A DNA stretch of 5,802 nt. It comes from Bacteroidales bacterium. Its GTDB lineage: Bacteria; Bacteroidota; Bacteroidia; Bacteroidales; VadinHA17. Location of the stretch: NCBI GenBank assembly GCA_003518245.1, contig DOZA01000232.1:1-5802 (forward strand), read 5' to 3'. The notes beneath the pieces are model-generated. The model ran no database searches. It was not told the DNA's origin and saw only the letters and a program-made list of their open reading frames with translations. Of the stretch, positions 1-5,802 are shown in pieces. The position numbers were made by a program, and so were the translations under genes. The first letter of the stretch is position 1, and each line of letters opens with the position of its first letter.

Positions 1-1851
1 GTGGTTCTTATTCTTCTTTCTTTGAATGCCTGTAATAAATCTAATAGATTTGAGAAGCTTAAACCAAATATACTCTGGCTGGTGAGCGAGGACAACAGTC
101 CGTTTCTTGGATGCTATGGTGATTCCCTGGCCTTTACACCAAACCTTGATAAACTGGCATCCATGGGTGTCAGATATACCGGGGCATATGCCAACGCTCC
201 CGTATGTAGCGCCGCCAGGTCGACCCTGATAAGTGGAATGTATGGCATTCGCCTGGGGATTTATCATCACAGAAGTGCCCATCCAATACCGCAGAGCTTC
301 AAGCCATATCCCATTTACTTCAGGGAAGCAGGTTATTATTGTACTAATAATGCAAAGAAGGACTATAATCTGGTTAACGATTATGACTGCTGGGATGAAT
401 CGAGCAGGGAAGCACATTATAAAAACAGGAATCCAGGCCAGCCGTTTTTTGCCATCTTCAATATAGGAGAATCACATGAATCAAGTACTTTCCCAAGGAC
501 CGTAACTCAACGGAGGGAATCAAGGGCCTATCCTCCTGAATCTCGGTTGAGACCTGAGCAGGTTATACTTCCTCCATATCATCCTGATCTACCCGAAATA
601 AGACAGGAATGGGCTGACTATTACGATGCTGTAACACTGATGGATGAGAAGGTAGGGGAAAGATTAAAAGAGATGGAGGAAGCAGGACTCACTGACAGCA
701 CAATAGTGGTTTATTATTCTGACCATGGTGGAGGTATGGCAAGAGGTAAAAGATCTGTAAAAGAGTCCGGTACACACGTCCCCATGATTATTTACTTTCC
801 GGAAATGTACAGACAACTGGCACCAGCAGGAAGCGGAGAAACTGTTGACAGGCTGGTGAGTTTCGTTGATCTTCCTGCAACTATGTTAAGTATTATGGGC
901 GCAGAAATTCCTGGACATATGGATGGTGAACCATTTTTGGGAGAGAGACAGACAAAACCACGAGATCATGTATTCCTTTACAGAGGAAGGATGGATTCAA
1001 GATATGATTTTGTAAGGGCTGTAAAAACAGATAAATACCGCTATATCAGGAATTATACACTATACCGTCCATATGGACAGCCTTATATCTATGCAGAGAA
1101 TGCAAGGACAACACCATTATGGAGAAAAACATGGCAGGAAGGAAAATGTGATAGTATTCAGAGTATTTACTGGGAACTAAAACCTGGTGAAGAATTATAT
1201 GATGTTGAAAAAGATCCTCATGAAGTCAATAACCTGGTTAATGATCCGGATTATGCTGACCAGCTCAGTCAAATGAGAAATATCTGCAACAGGGAGATAA
1301 TCAGTAACAGGGATGTCGGATTCATTCCCGAATCAATATATTCCGTATTCGCAGGTGACAGCACCATATATAATTATGCACAGAGTGAAAAGTATGATCT
1401 TGAAGGTATAATGGAAGTTGCGGATATGGCAATAAAGAAAGATCCCGGGAACTTGAATTCATTAATTGTTAAAATGAGTGATCCTGATCCAATTATAAGA
1501 TACTGGGCTGCTCTGGGTGCTGTTATTCTAAGGGGAAAAGCCCTGGATGCCAGGGAGAAATTAATTGATCTTATTAAGGACGAATATCCTGAGGTAAGGA
1601 TAGCTGCTGCAGAAGCACTGGCTTATATCGGCGAACAGGAGCTGGCAGTTGAAGTACTTAAAAATGAACTCAGGTTTGATGAGAATAAGGATAAATATGT
1701 ATATGTATATGCTGCCAATGCATTACAATATATAGATAAAGAATATGTAAATCCATTAGTGCCTTTCCTGGAAAAAATTGCAGAAGATGAGAGATATGAT
1801 TATGCATGCAGAACAACAGGATACCTGTCTAAGGAGTTGAGGGATGAATAG
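1..1851 (+). CDS. Lipoprotein sulfatase, heparan N-sulfatase (SGSH)-like, with C-terminal HEAT-like repeats; 5' end probably missing
   Basis: This is a type I sulfatase that should hydrolyse a sulfate ester or sulfamate, likely on a sulfated glycan fragment. Residues are numbered from the GTG at base 1. A lipobox LNAC ends at Cys11, but only ten residues with no Lys/Arg precede it, so the real start is probably upstream of the window and GTG is an internal Val codon. The sulfatase domain covers about 20-430. E30-D31 (SEDNSP) replaces the usual DD metal pair, as in SGSH-like bacterial enzymes. The formylglycine motif is Cys69-S-A-A-Arg73, with Ala where Pro is commoner. Lys119 (NNAKKDYN), His159 (SHES), Asp241-His242 (SDHGGG), Lys250 and His259 complete the expected active-site set. 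Residues about 490-605 look like HEAT repeats (DPDPIIRYWAALG, YPEVRIAAAEALAYIG). No acidic residues follow Cys11, so a periplasmic location is likely. It probably heads, or sits within, an operon with the hydrolase 33 bases downstream. Substrate is unknown; the family call is firm, SGSH activity is not. Confidence 0.9.
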   Translation: MVLILLSLNACNKSNRFEKLKPNILWLVSEDNSPFLGCYGDSLAFTPNLDKLASMGVRYTGAYANAPVCSAARSTLISGMYGIRLGIYHHRSAHPIPQSFKPYPIYFREAGYYCTNNAKKDYNLVNDYDCWDESSREAHYKNRNPGQPFFAIFNIGESHESSTFPRTVTQRRESRAYPPESRLRPEQVILPPYHPDLPEIRQEWADYYDAVTLMDEKVGERLKEMEEAGLTDSTIVVYYSDHGGGMARGKRSVKESGTHVPMIIYFPEMYRQLAPAGSGETVDRLVSFVDLPATMLSIMGAEIPGHMDGEPFLGERQTKPRDHVFLYRGRMDSRYDFVRAVKTDKYRYIRNYTLYRPYGQPYIYAENARTTPLWRKTWQEGKCDSIQSIYWELKPGEELYDVEKDPHEVNNLVNDPDYADQLSQMRNICNREIISNRDVGFIPESIYSVFAGDSTIYNYAQSEKYDLEGIMEVADMAIKKDPGNLNSLIVKMSDPDPIIRYWAALGAVILRGKALDAREKLIDLIKDEYPEVRIAAAEALAYIGEQELAVEVLKNELRFDENKDKYVYVYAANALQYIDKEYVNPLVPFLEKIAEDERYDYACRTTGYLSKELRDE

Positions 1852-1884
1852 AAGTACTACTAATAGAAACCAAAAACCAATCTT

Positions 1885-3774
1885 ATGAAATACATCAAAT
1901 ATTTATTATTCATCTTTTTCCTGTTAGCAACATTACTGAATGTAACAGGGCAGACTATCACTCAGGAAGAATTGGAAGAGATAGCTATTATCGAGCAAAA
2001 GGTTATGATGCCCATGCGTGATGGAGTGCGTTTATGTACTGATATCTACAGACCAAAAACAGATGAGCCGGTTCCTGTTATTTTCTCACGAACGCCATAT
2101 AACTTTAATGCCTTCAGGAATGGTGAACCTAATGTAGGGTTATACAGGAGAGCCTATGCAGCTGTTTCCAGGGGCTATGCTTACGTAGTCCAGAATGAGA
2201 GAGGCAGGTATTACTCGGAAGGGAAGTGGGATATTCTGGGGACACCTCTCACAGATGGTTATGACGCTTTCACATGGATGGCTGAACAACCATGGTGCAA
2301 TGGGAGAATTGGCACTCAGGGTTGTTCATCTACCGCTGAATGGCAGATGGCAGTCGCATCACTCGACCATCCTGCACATGCTGCTGTGGTACCTATGGGT
2401 TTTGGTGCCGGAGTGGGAAGGATTGGTGATTATTATGAGCAGGGCAACTGGTATAGAGGAGGAGCACTTCAACTGCTCTTTTCTAATTGGCTGTATTATA
2501 CCCAGCATGATATTTACAAGCCCCGACCACCGGAAGGAATGAATCAGGAAGACCTGTTGAGAATACAACGCTTTTATGATCTGGATCCTGAGATGCCGGA
2601 AGTAGACTGGTCTGAAGCATTCTGGCACCTGCCAGTAATTGATCTTTTCAGTTACCTGGGAGCATCACAGAATATCTGGAAGGAAATGATGACCAGGAAA
2701 CCTGATGATGATATATGGTATGAAGGTGGATTATACCACGATGATATGCCCTTTGGCACACCCGCGTTCTGGTTTATCTCATGGTATGATATTGCTTCCA
2801 GTCCAAATATTGCATTGGTAAATCATATACACAATAACATAGAGGACAATGAAGTTGCTGATAACCAGTTTATGGTTATATCACCATCGAGACATTGTGG
2901 ATTCTGGGGAGACTCGGAAAATACTATTATCGGTGAAAGATATGTAGGTAACGCATATCTGAATTATGACAGTCTCATATATGCATGGTTTGATTTCTGG
3001 CTAAAGGATAAAGATAACGGTATTACCGGTGATCTTCCGTATGTACAATACTATACTATGGGATCAAATAAGTGGCAGACTGCTGATGAGTGGCCACCGG
3101 AAGATACGGAGATGGTTTCCTATTATCTTTATAGTGGAGGGTGTGCAAACAGCCTTAACGGTGATGGTTCCCTGAGCACACGACCCCCCGGGGGGAATGA
3201 CAATCCTGATACATATTTCTATGATCCTCATAATCCTGTTACATCTTATGGAGGTAATTTCTGTTGCTATGGTAATGCAATAGAGGTTGGCTCCTTTGAT
3301 CAACGGGCAATGGAAATGAGGAATGATATCCTTGTTTACACTTCAGATGTCCTGGAAGAGGGTATCGAGGTAACCGGATTTATTGAAACTGTATTGTATG
3401 TTTCTTCTGATGTTAAGGATACTGACTTTACTATTAAACTTATTGATGTATACCCCGATGGACGAGCCTTTAACCTGGACGAGACAATTCAAAGAGCAAG
3501 ATACAGGGAAGGTTATGACAGGGAAGTTTTTATGGAACCGGGGAATGTATATAAATTAGAACTTACACCTATGTGTACAAGTAATTATTTTGAGAGAGGG
3601 CACAGGATACGTATTGAGGTATCAAGCAGCAATTTTCCGCGTTTCGACAGGAACCTTAATACCGGGGGTAATAATTACGACGAATCGGAAGGTATTGTAG
3701 CAACTAACTCGATACATCATTCAAGGAAGTATCCTTCAGCTATCATTCTTCCAGTAGTTAAGAAAGACTATTAA
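1885..3774 (+). CDS. Secreted CocE/NonD family alpha/beta hydrolase (X-Pro dipeptidyl-peptidase S15-like)
   Basis: This is a serine hydrolase of the family that includes cocaine esterase CocE, glutaryl-7-ACA acylases and X-Pro dipeptidyl-peptidases; members cleave esters or amides. The ATG start gives a good Sec signal peptide (MKYIKY, then a hydrophobic run to about residue 20, cleavage likely after VTG/Q) with no lipobox Cys. The N-terminal strand has the typical MRDGVRL motif. RTPY places Tyr72 where CocE has its oxyanion-hole Tyr. The nucleophile is Ser148 in GCSSTAEWQ, the acid Asp302 in SWYDIASS and the base His337 in SPSRHCGFWG, so the triad is complete. A helical cap lies roughly at 170-285. 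The C-terminal jelly roll, about 395-625, shows DTDFTIKLIDVYPDGRAF, GHRIRIEVSSSNFPRF and NLNTGG. At 629 residues it has normal length for the family. There is no Shine-Dalgarno; the leader is A-rich. The 33-base gap after the sulfatase suggests one transcript. The nucleophile elbow lacks the Tyr after Ser seen in CocE (GxSYxG). Natural substrate unknown; it might deacylate the sulfatase's substrate, which is inference. Confidence 0.92.
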   Translation: MKYIKYLLFIFFLLATLLNVTGQTITQEELEEIAIIEQKVMMPMRDGVRLCTDIYRPKTDEPVPVIFSRTPYNFNAFRNGEPNVGLYRRAYAAVSRGYAYVVQNERGRYYSEGKWDILGTPLTDGYDAFTWMAEQPWCNGRIGTQGCSSTAEWQMAVASLDHPAHAAVVPMGFGAGVGRIGDYYEQGNWYRGGALQLLFSNWLYYTQHDIYKPRPPEGMNQEDLLRIQRFYDLDPEMPEVDWSEAFWHLPVIDLFSYLGASQNIWKEMMTRKPDDDIWYEGGLYHDDMPFGTPAFWFISWYDIASSPNIALVNHIHNNIEDNEVADNQFMVISPSRHCGFWGDSENTIIGERYVGNAYLNYDSLIYAWFDFWLKDKDNGITGDLPYVQYYTMGSNKWQTADEWPPEDTEMVSYYLYSGGCANSLNGDGSLSTRPPGGNDNPDTYFYDPHNPVTSYGGNFCCYGNAIEVGSFDQRAMEMRNDILVYTSDVLEEGIEVTGFIETVLYVSSDVKDTDFTIKLIDVYPDGRAFNLDETIQRARYREGYDREVFMEPGNVYKLELTPMCTSNYFERGHRIRIEVSSSNFPRFDRNLNTGGNNYDESEGIVATNSIHHSRKYPSAIILPVVKKDY

Positions 3775-3810
3775 AAGGCTGTTATCATAGAAAATCAGCT
3801 TTTTTGTTTT
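3773..3810 (+). terminator. Probable rho-independent terminator after the hydrolase gene
   Basis: AAAAGGCTG (3773-3781) can pair with CAGCTTTTT (3796-3804) as a nine-pair stem with one G-T wobble. The loop is 14 bases, and the T-rich run TTTTTTGTTTT continues to 3810. The stem is AT-rich apart from GGCTG/CAGC and the loop is long, so it may be weak. Its place just after the hydrolase stop codon fits the end of a sulfatase-hydrolase transcript and would separate it from the aldolase gene. Confidence 0.55.
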
Positions 3811-3848
3811 CTCATTTAAATAATTCTAATTAAAAACAATATTTCAAT

Positions 3849-4874
3849 ATGGTAATTGACCTGAGAAGCGACACTGTAACACGCCCGGGGAAGGAAATGC
3901 TTGAATATATGATTCAAGCACCCGTGGGGGATATGGTGCTTGGAGATGATCCAACGGTGAATGAGTTGGAGGCAAAAGCATCCGGTATGTTCGGTATGGA
4001 AGCAGCTCTTTTCTGTCCTTCAGGGACAATGACAAACCAGATAGCTGTCAAGATACATACAGACCCGGGAGATGATGTAATATGCAGTAAATTATCCCAT
4101 ATTTACCAGAACGAAGGCGGAGGTATTGCATTTCATTCGGCTGCATCAGTGACATTGATTGAAACAGAAAGCGGAGTATTTACAGGTGACGATGTACTCG
4201 CTTCTATTCAACCTGATGACCCTCATAAGCCCAGAACCAGGCTCGTCTCAGCTGAAAATAGTGTAAATATGGGTGGTGGTGCGGTCTGGAATCTTGAAGA
4301 ATTAAGAAAAATTGCTGCGATATGCAGGGAAAAGAAACTTGCCTTTCATCTGGATGGAGCCAGGTTGTTTAATGCTATTGTAAAAAACCATGAAAACATT
4401 TATGATTATGGAGAACTATTTGATACGATTTCAATATGTTTGTCAAAAGGCCTGGGTGCACCCGTGGGTTCAATTTTGCTCGGCAACAGGGATTTGATTG
4501 CAAGAGGAGTAAGATTGAGGAAACTAATGGGCGGTGGTATGAGACAGGCTGGATTTATGGCTGCAGCCGGCTTGTTTGCTCTTGAAAATAACATTGAAAG
4601 ACTGGAAGAGGATCATAAACATGCAAGAAAAATAGCTGAAGCTTTGAAAGGATGCAAATGGATTGATCATATTGCCCCGGTGCAAACGAACATTATAATT
4701 TTTAAATTAATACCTGCTCTCAATGCTTCTGAAATTGTCAAAATACTGAAAGACGATGATATCCTGGCACTGGATATTGGGAATAACTGTATTAGAATGG
4801 TTACTCACCTCGATATAACCTCAGATATGGTTGATAAGGTAATTAAAAGTATAAAATCAACCCGGTTTTCTTAA
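3849..4874 (+). CDS. ltaE: Low-specificity L-threonine aldolase (PLP-dependent, fold type I)
   Basis: The enzyme cleaves L-threonine or L-allo-threonine to glycine and acetaldehyde using pyridoxal phosphate in the cytoplasm, as a homotetramer in known relatives. The protein opens with the family signature IDLRSDTVTRPG, and the ATG leaves no room for a signal peptide. FCPSGTMTNQIA forms the phosphate-binding region. His84 (LSHIYQNEGG) should stack on the cofactor ring, Asp169 and Arg172 (HLDGAR) bind the pyridine nitrogen and carboxylate, and Lys200 (CLSKGLGAPVGS) is the Schiff-base lysine. RKLMGGGMRQAG is the conserved segment that follows. Length (341 residues) is normal. The loop usually written ENTHN reads ENSVN at about 138-142, so the His found in E. 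coli and Aeromonas enzymes is absent; similar Val-containing loops are, from memory, common in Bacteroidota. The leader is A/T-rich with no Shine-Dalgarno. A probable terminator precedes it, so it may have its own transcript. It has no obvious tie to the sulfatases. The symbol is by family resemblance. Confidence 0.93.
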   Translation: MVIDLRSDTVTRPGKEMLEYMIQAPVGDMVLGDDPTVNELEAKASGMFGMEAALFCPSGTMTNQIAVKIHTDPGDDVICSKLSHIYQNEGGGIAFHSAASVTLIETESGVFTGDDVLASIQPDDPHKPRTRLVSAENSVNMGGGAVWNLEELRKIAAICREKKLAFHLDGARLFNAIVKNHENIYDYGELFDTISICLSKGLGAPVGSILLGNRDLIARGVRLRKLMGGGMRQAGFMAAAGLFALENNIERLEEDHKHARKIAEALKGCKWIDHIAPVQTNIIIFKLIPALNASEIVKILKDDDILALDIGNNCIRMVTHLDITSDMVDKVIKSIKSTRFS

Positions 4875-5042
4875 CTACTGCATTTTGTACTAGTTCATAT
4901 AATAAACATCCGGATCTTCTTTGGATAAATACAATTATGCCCATTAATCTAACCAAACCAATTACACACTTATGATAAAGTTTAATGCCTGACGTAAAAG
5001 CGTATTTTTATTATCTTTGAAGGTAAAGGAATTCTCATTGTT
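4875..5042. other. Intergenic region between aldolase and second sulfatase
   Basis: This 168-base AT-rich gap holds no convincing gene. ATG-started frames here end within a dozen codons. An imperfect hairpin (AACTA/TAGTT, 4873-4895) overlaps the aldolase stop but has no T tract, so it is not called as a terminator. ATCCGGAT near 4910 is a short palindrome of no known role. The promoter-proximal 3' part is described separately. Its length and the promoter element suggest the second sulfatase is transcribed on its own. Confidence 0.6.
5012..5019 (+). promoter_or_regulatory. Bacteroidota-type -7 promoter element for the second sulfatase gene
   Basis: TATCTTTG matches the Bacteroidota housekeeping -7 consensus TAnnTTTG at every fixed position. 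It ends 23 bases before the ATG at 5043, giving a short predicted leader that starts around 5025. No clear -33 TTTG lies about 19-21 bases upstream; the region there reads TGCCTGACGT. The promoter may therefore be weak or activator-dependent. An eight-base match with six fixed positions can occur by chance in AT-rich DNA, but its position just before a gene start strengthens the call. Confidence 0.5.
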
Positions 5043-5802
5043 ATGAAAAAAATATTTTATCTGAGTGTTTTAATTATTTTCGTATCTCTTGCAGGGTGTA
5101 GATCAATCGATAAGATGATTGAAAAACCCAATGTACTGTTCGTAGCTATTGATGACCTGAATGACTGGACTGGTTATATGGGAGGGCATCCCCAGGCTTT
5201 AACTCCCAATCTTGATAGATTTGCCAATAAAGCAGTAAGTTTCAGAAACTCATATTGTTCAAATCCTGCCTGTAATCCCTCACGCACAGCTGTAATGACA
5301 GGTTATGCACCTCATACATCAGGTGTATATTCAAATTATCAGGACTGGCGTGAGGTTATCCCTGAACGTATTACAATAGGTCAGTACTTCCGTGAGCATG
5401 GGTATTATTCTGCTGGAGCAGGTAAGATCTTTCATTATCATATGATCGATTCAGCTTGCTGGGATGAATATTGGCCATCACAGTTGAAAAATATGCCTGA
5501 TGACTATATGCCGGAAAGAGGAGAATCAGGCACCATAAACATGCCTGTATTTGAGAATATGTATATGATGTTCGACTGGGCTCCTTTGGATATTCCTGAT
5601 TCACTGATGGGTGATTATAAAAGTGTTAAGTGGGTAGCAAACAAACTGAATGAGGATCACGAGAAACCATTTTTTCTTGCCTGCGGTATTTACCGACCAC
5701 ATCTGCCATGGTATGTTCCACGTAAATACTTTGAACTGTTTCCTTTTGATTCGCTGCAATTACCTCTGGTTCTTGAGAATGATCTTAATGATCTGGGTGA
5801 AC
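5043..5802 (+). CDS. Lipoprotein sulfatase, iduronate-2-sulfatase-like; 3' part beyond window
   Basis: This reading frame stays open to the window end (253 complete codons), about half the usual 480-560 residues of this sulfatase type. The ATG gives a textbook lipoprotein signal: MKKIF, a hydrophobic stretch, and the lipobox SLAGC with Cys19. The residues after Cys19 (RSIDK) lack the acidic run of surface-export signals, so a periplasmic membrane anchor is likely. The domain starts at about residue 29 (PNVLFVAIDDLNDW) with metal ligands Asp37-Asp38. The formylglycine motif is the canonical Cys77-N-P-S-Arg81. Lys128 and His131 in GAGKIFH and His220 in YRPHLPW match the iduronate-2-sulfatase-like group, as does KPFFLACG. 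The second metal pair and second catalytic Lys would lie past the edge. A weak AAAGGA at 5025-5030 and the -7 element upstream support this start. The family is known for removing sulfate esters from glycans; the actual sugar and position cannot be told from half the protein. It differs clearly in type from the sulfatase at the start of the window. Confidence 0.9.
   Translation, partial: MKKIFYLSVLIIFVSLAGCRSIDKMIEKPNVLFVAIDDLNDWTGYMGGHPQALTPNLDRFANKAVSFRNSYCSNPACNPSRTAVMTGYAPHTSGVYSNYQDWREVIPERITIGQYFREHGYYSAGAGKIFHYHMIDSACWDEYWPSQLKNMPDDYMPERGESGTINMPVFENMYMMFDWAPLDIPDSLMGDYKSVKWVANKLNEDHEKPFFLACGIYRPHLPWYVPRKYFELFPFDSLQLPLVLENDLNDLGE

Noticed and set aside
233..466. A 77-codon + strand frame inside the first sulfatase
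   Set aside because: It is out of frame with conserved sulfatase residues including Lys119 and has no start signal or recognisable protein features.
1694..1709. Short TATGTA tandem repeat in the first sulfatase gene
   Set aside because: It encodes a Tyr-Val-Tyr-Val stretch at the start of a HEAT-like helix; it has fewer than three full copies and is explained by coding.
2359..2628. An 89-codon open frame on the minus strand inside the hydrolase gene
   Set aside because: It lies wholly within a strongly conserved coding region on the other strand, has no recognisable motif and no start context; it is a shadow of the real gene.
3803..3828. Possible promoter before the aldolase: TTTG at 3803-3806 with a loose -7 near 3821-3828
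   Set aside because: The downstream box TAATTCTA matches TAnnTTTG poorly and the spacing is short; the TTTG is part of the terminator's T-rich run.
4873..4895. Imperfect hairpin overlapping the aldolase stop codon
   Set aside because: The stem has a C-C mismatch and a wobble, is AT-rich and has no T tract after it, so it cannot be supported as a terminator.
4937..4975. Twelve-codon ATG frame in the intergenic region
   Set aside because: It has no ribosome-binding signal, no promoter at a sensible distance and no recognisable leader-peptide character.
5371..5604. A 77-codon open frame on the minus strand over the second sulfatase
   Set aside because: The + strand frame here carries a clear sulfatase domain; the antisense frame has no family features.
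1..5802. CRISPR array, transposon ends, tRNA or attachment site
   Set aside because: I saw no spaced direct repeats, terminal inverted repeats, transposase motifs or tRNA-like cloverleaf on either strand by eye.

Overview
The window reads as a stretch of a Bacteroidota genome, probably an environmental or gut glycan degrader. Four pieces of evidence support this. Several secreted or lipid-anchored catabolic enzymes lie on one strand. The starts lack good Shine-Dalgarno sequences and have A-rich leaders. There is an exact match to the Bacteroidota -7 promoter element (TAnnTTTG) upstream of the last gene. The protein families, including a threonine aldolase with an ENxVN-type loop, look like those I remember from this phylum. 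The assignment is inferred from composition and family resemblance; there is no rRNA or other marker in the window.

Layout, all on the + strand: (1) 1-1851, a lipoprotein sulfatase of the heparan N-sulfatase (SGSH)-like type with C-terminal HEAT-like repeats, whose true start is probably upstream of the window; (2) 1885-3774, a secreted CocE/NonD-type alpha/beta hydrolase with a complete Ser-Asp-His triad and the C-terminal jelly-roll domain; (3) a probable intrinsic terminator at 3773-3810; (4) 3849-4874, a cytoplasmic PLP-dependent low-specificity L-threonine aldolase; (5) a 168-base gap with a -7 promoter element at 5012-5019; (6) 5043 to the window end, the first 253 codons of a second lipoprotein sulfatase, of the iduronate-2-sulfatase-like type, cut by the window edge.

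How they may work together: genes 1 and 2 are 33 bases apart with no terminator between them and are probably co-transcribed. Both sulfatases and the hydrolase carry export signals. Neither lipobox is followed by an acidic surface-export signature, so a periplasmic location is the simplest reading. This fits stepwise desulfation, and perhaps deacylation, of imported sulfated oligosaccharides or sulfated small molecules. Both sulfatases have Cys-type formylglycine motifs and so need a maturase encoded elsewhere. There is no SusC/SusD pair, glycoside hydrolase or polysaccharide lyase here, so the substrate cannot be read from this window. The threonine aldolase looks like a metabolic gene caught between the two catabolic units. 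I see no CRISPR array, mobile element, RNA gene or defence system, and nothing that amounts to a clearly new biological system.
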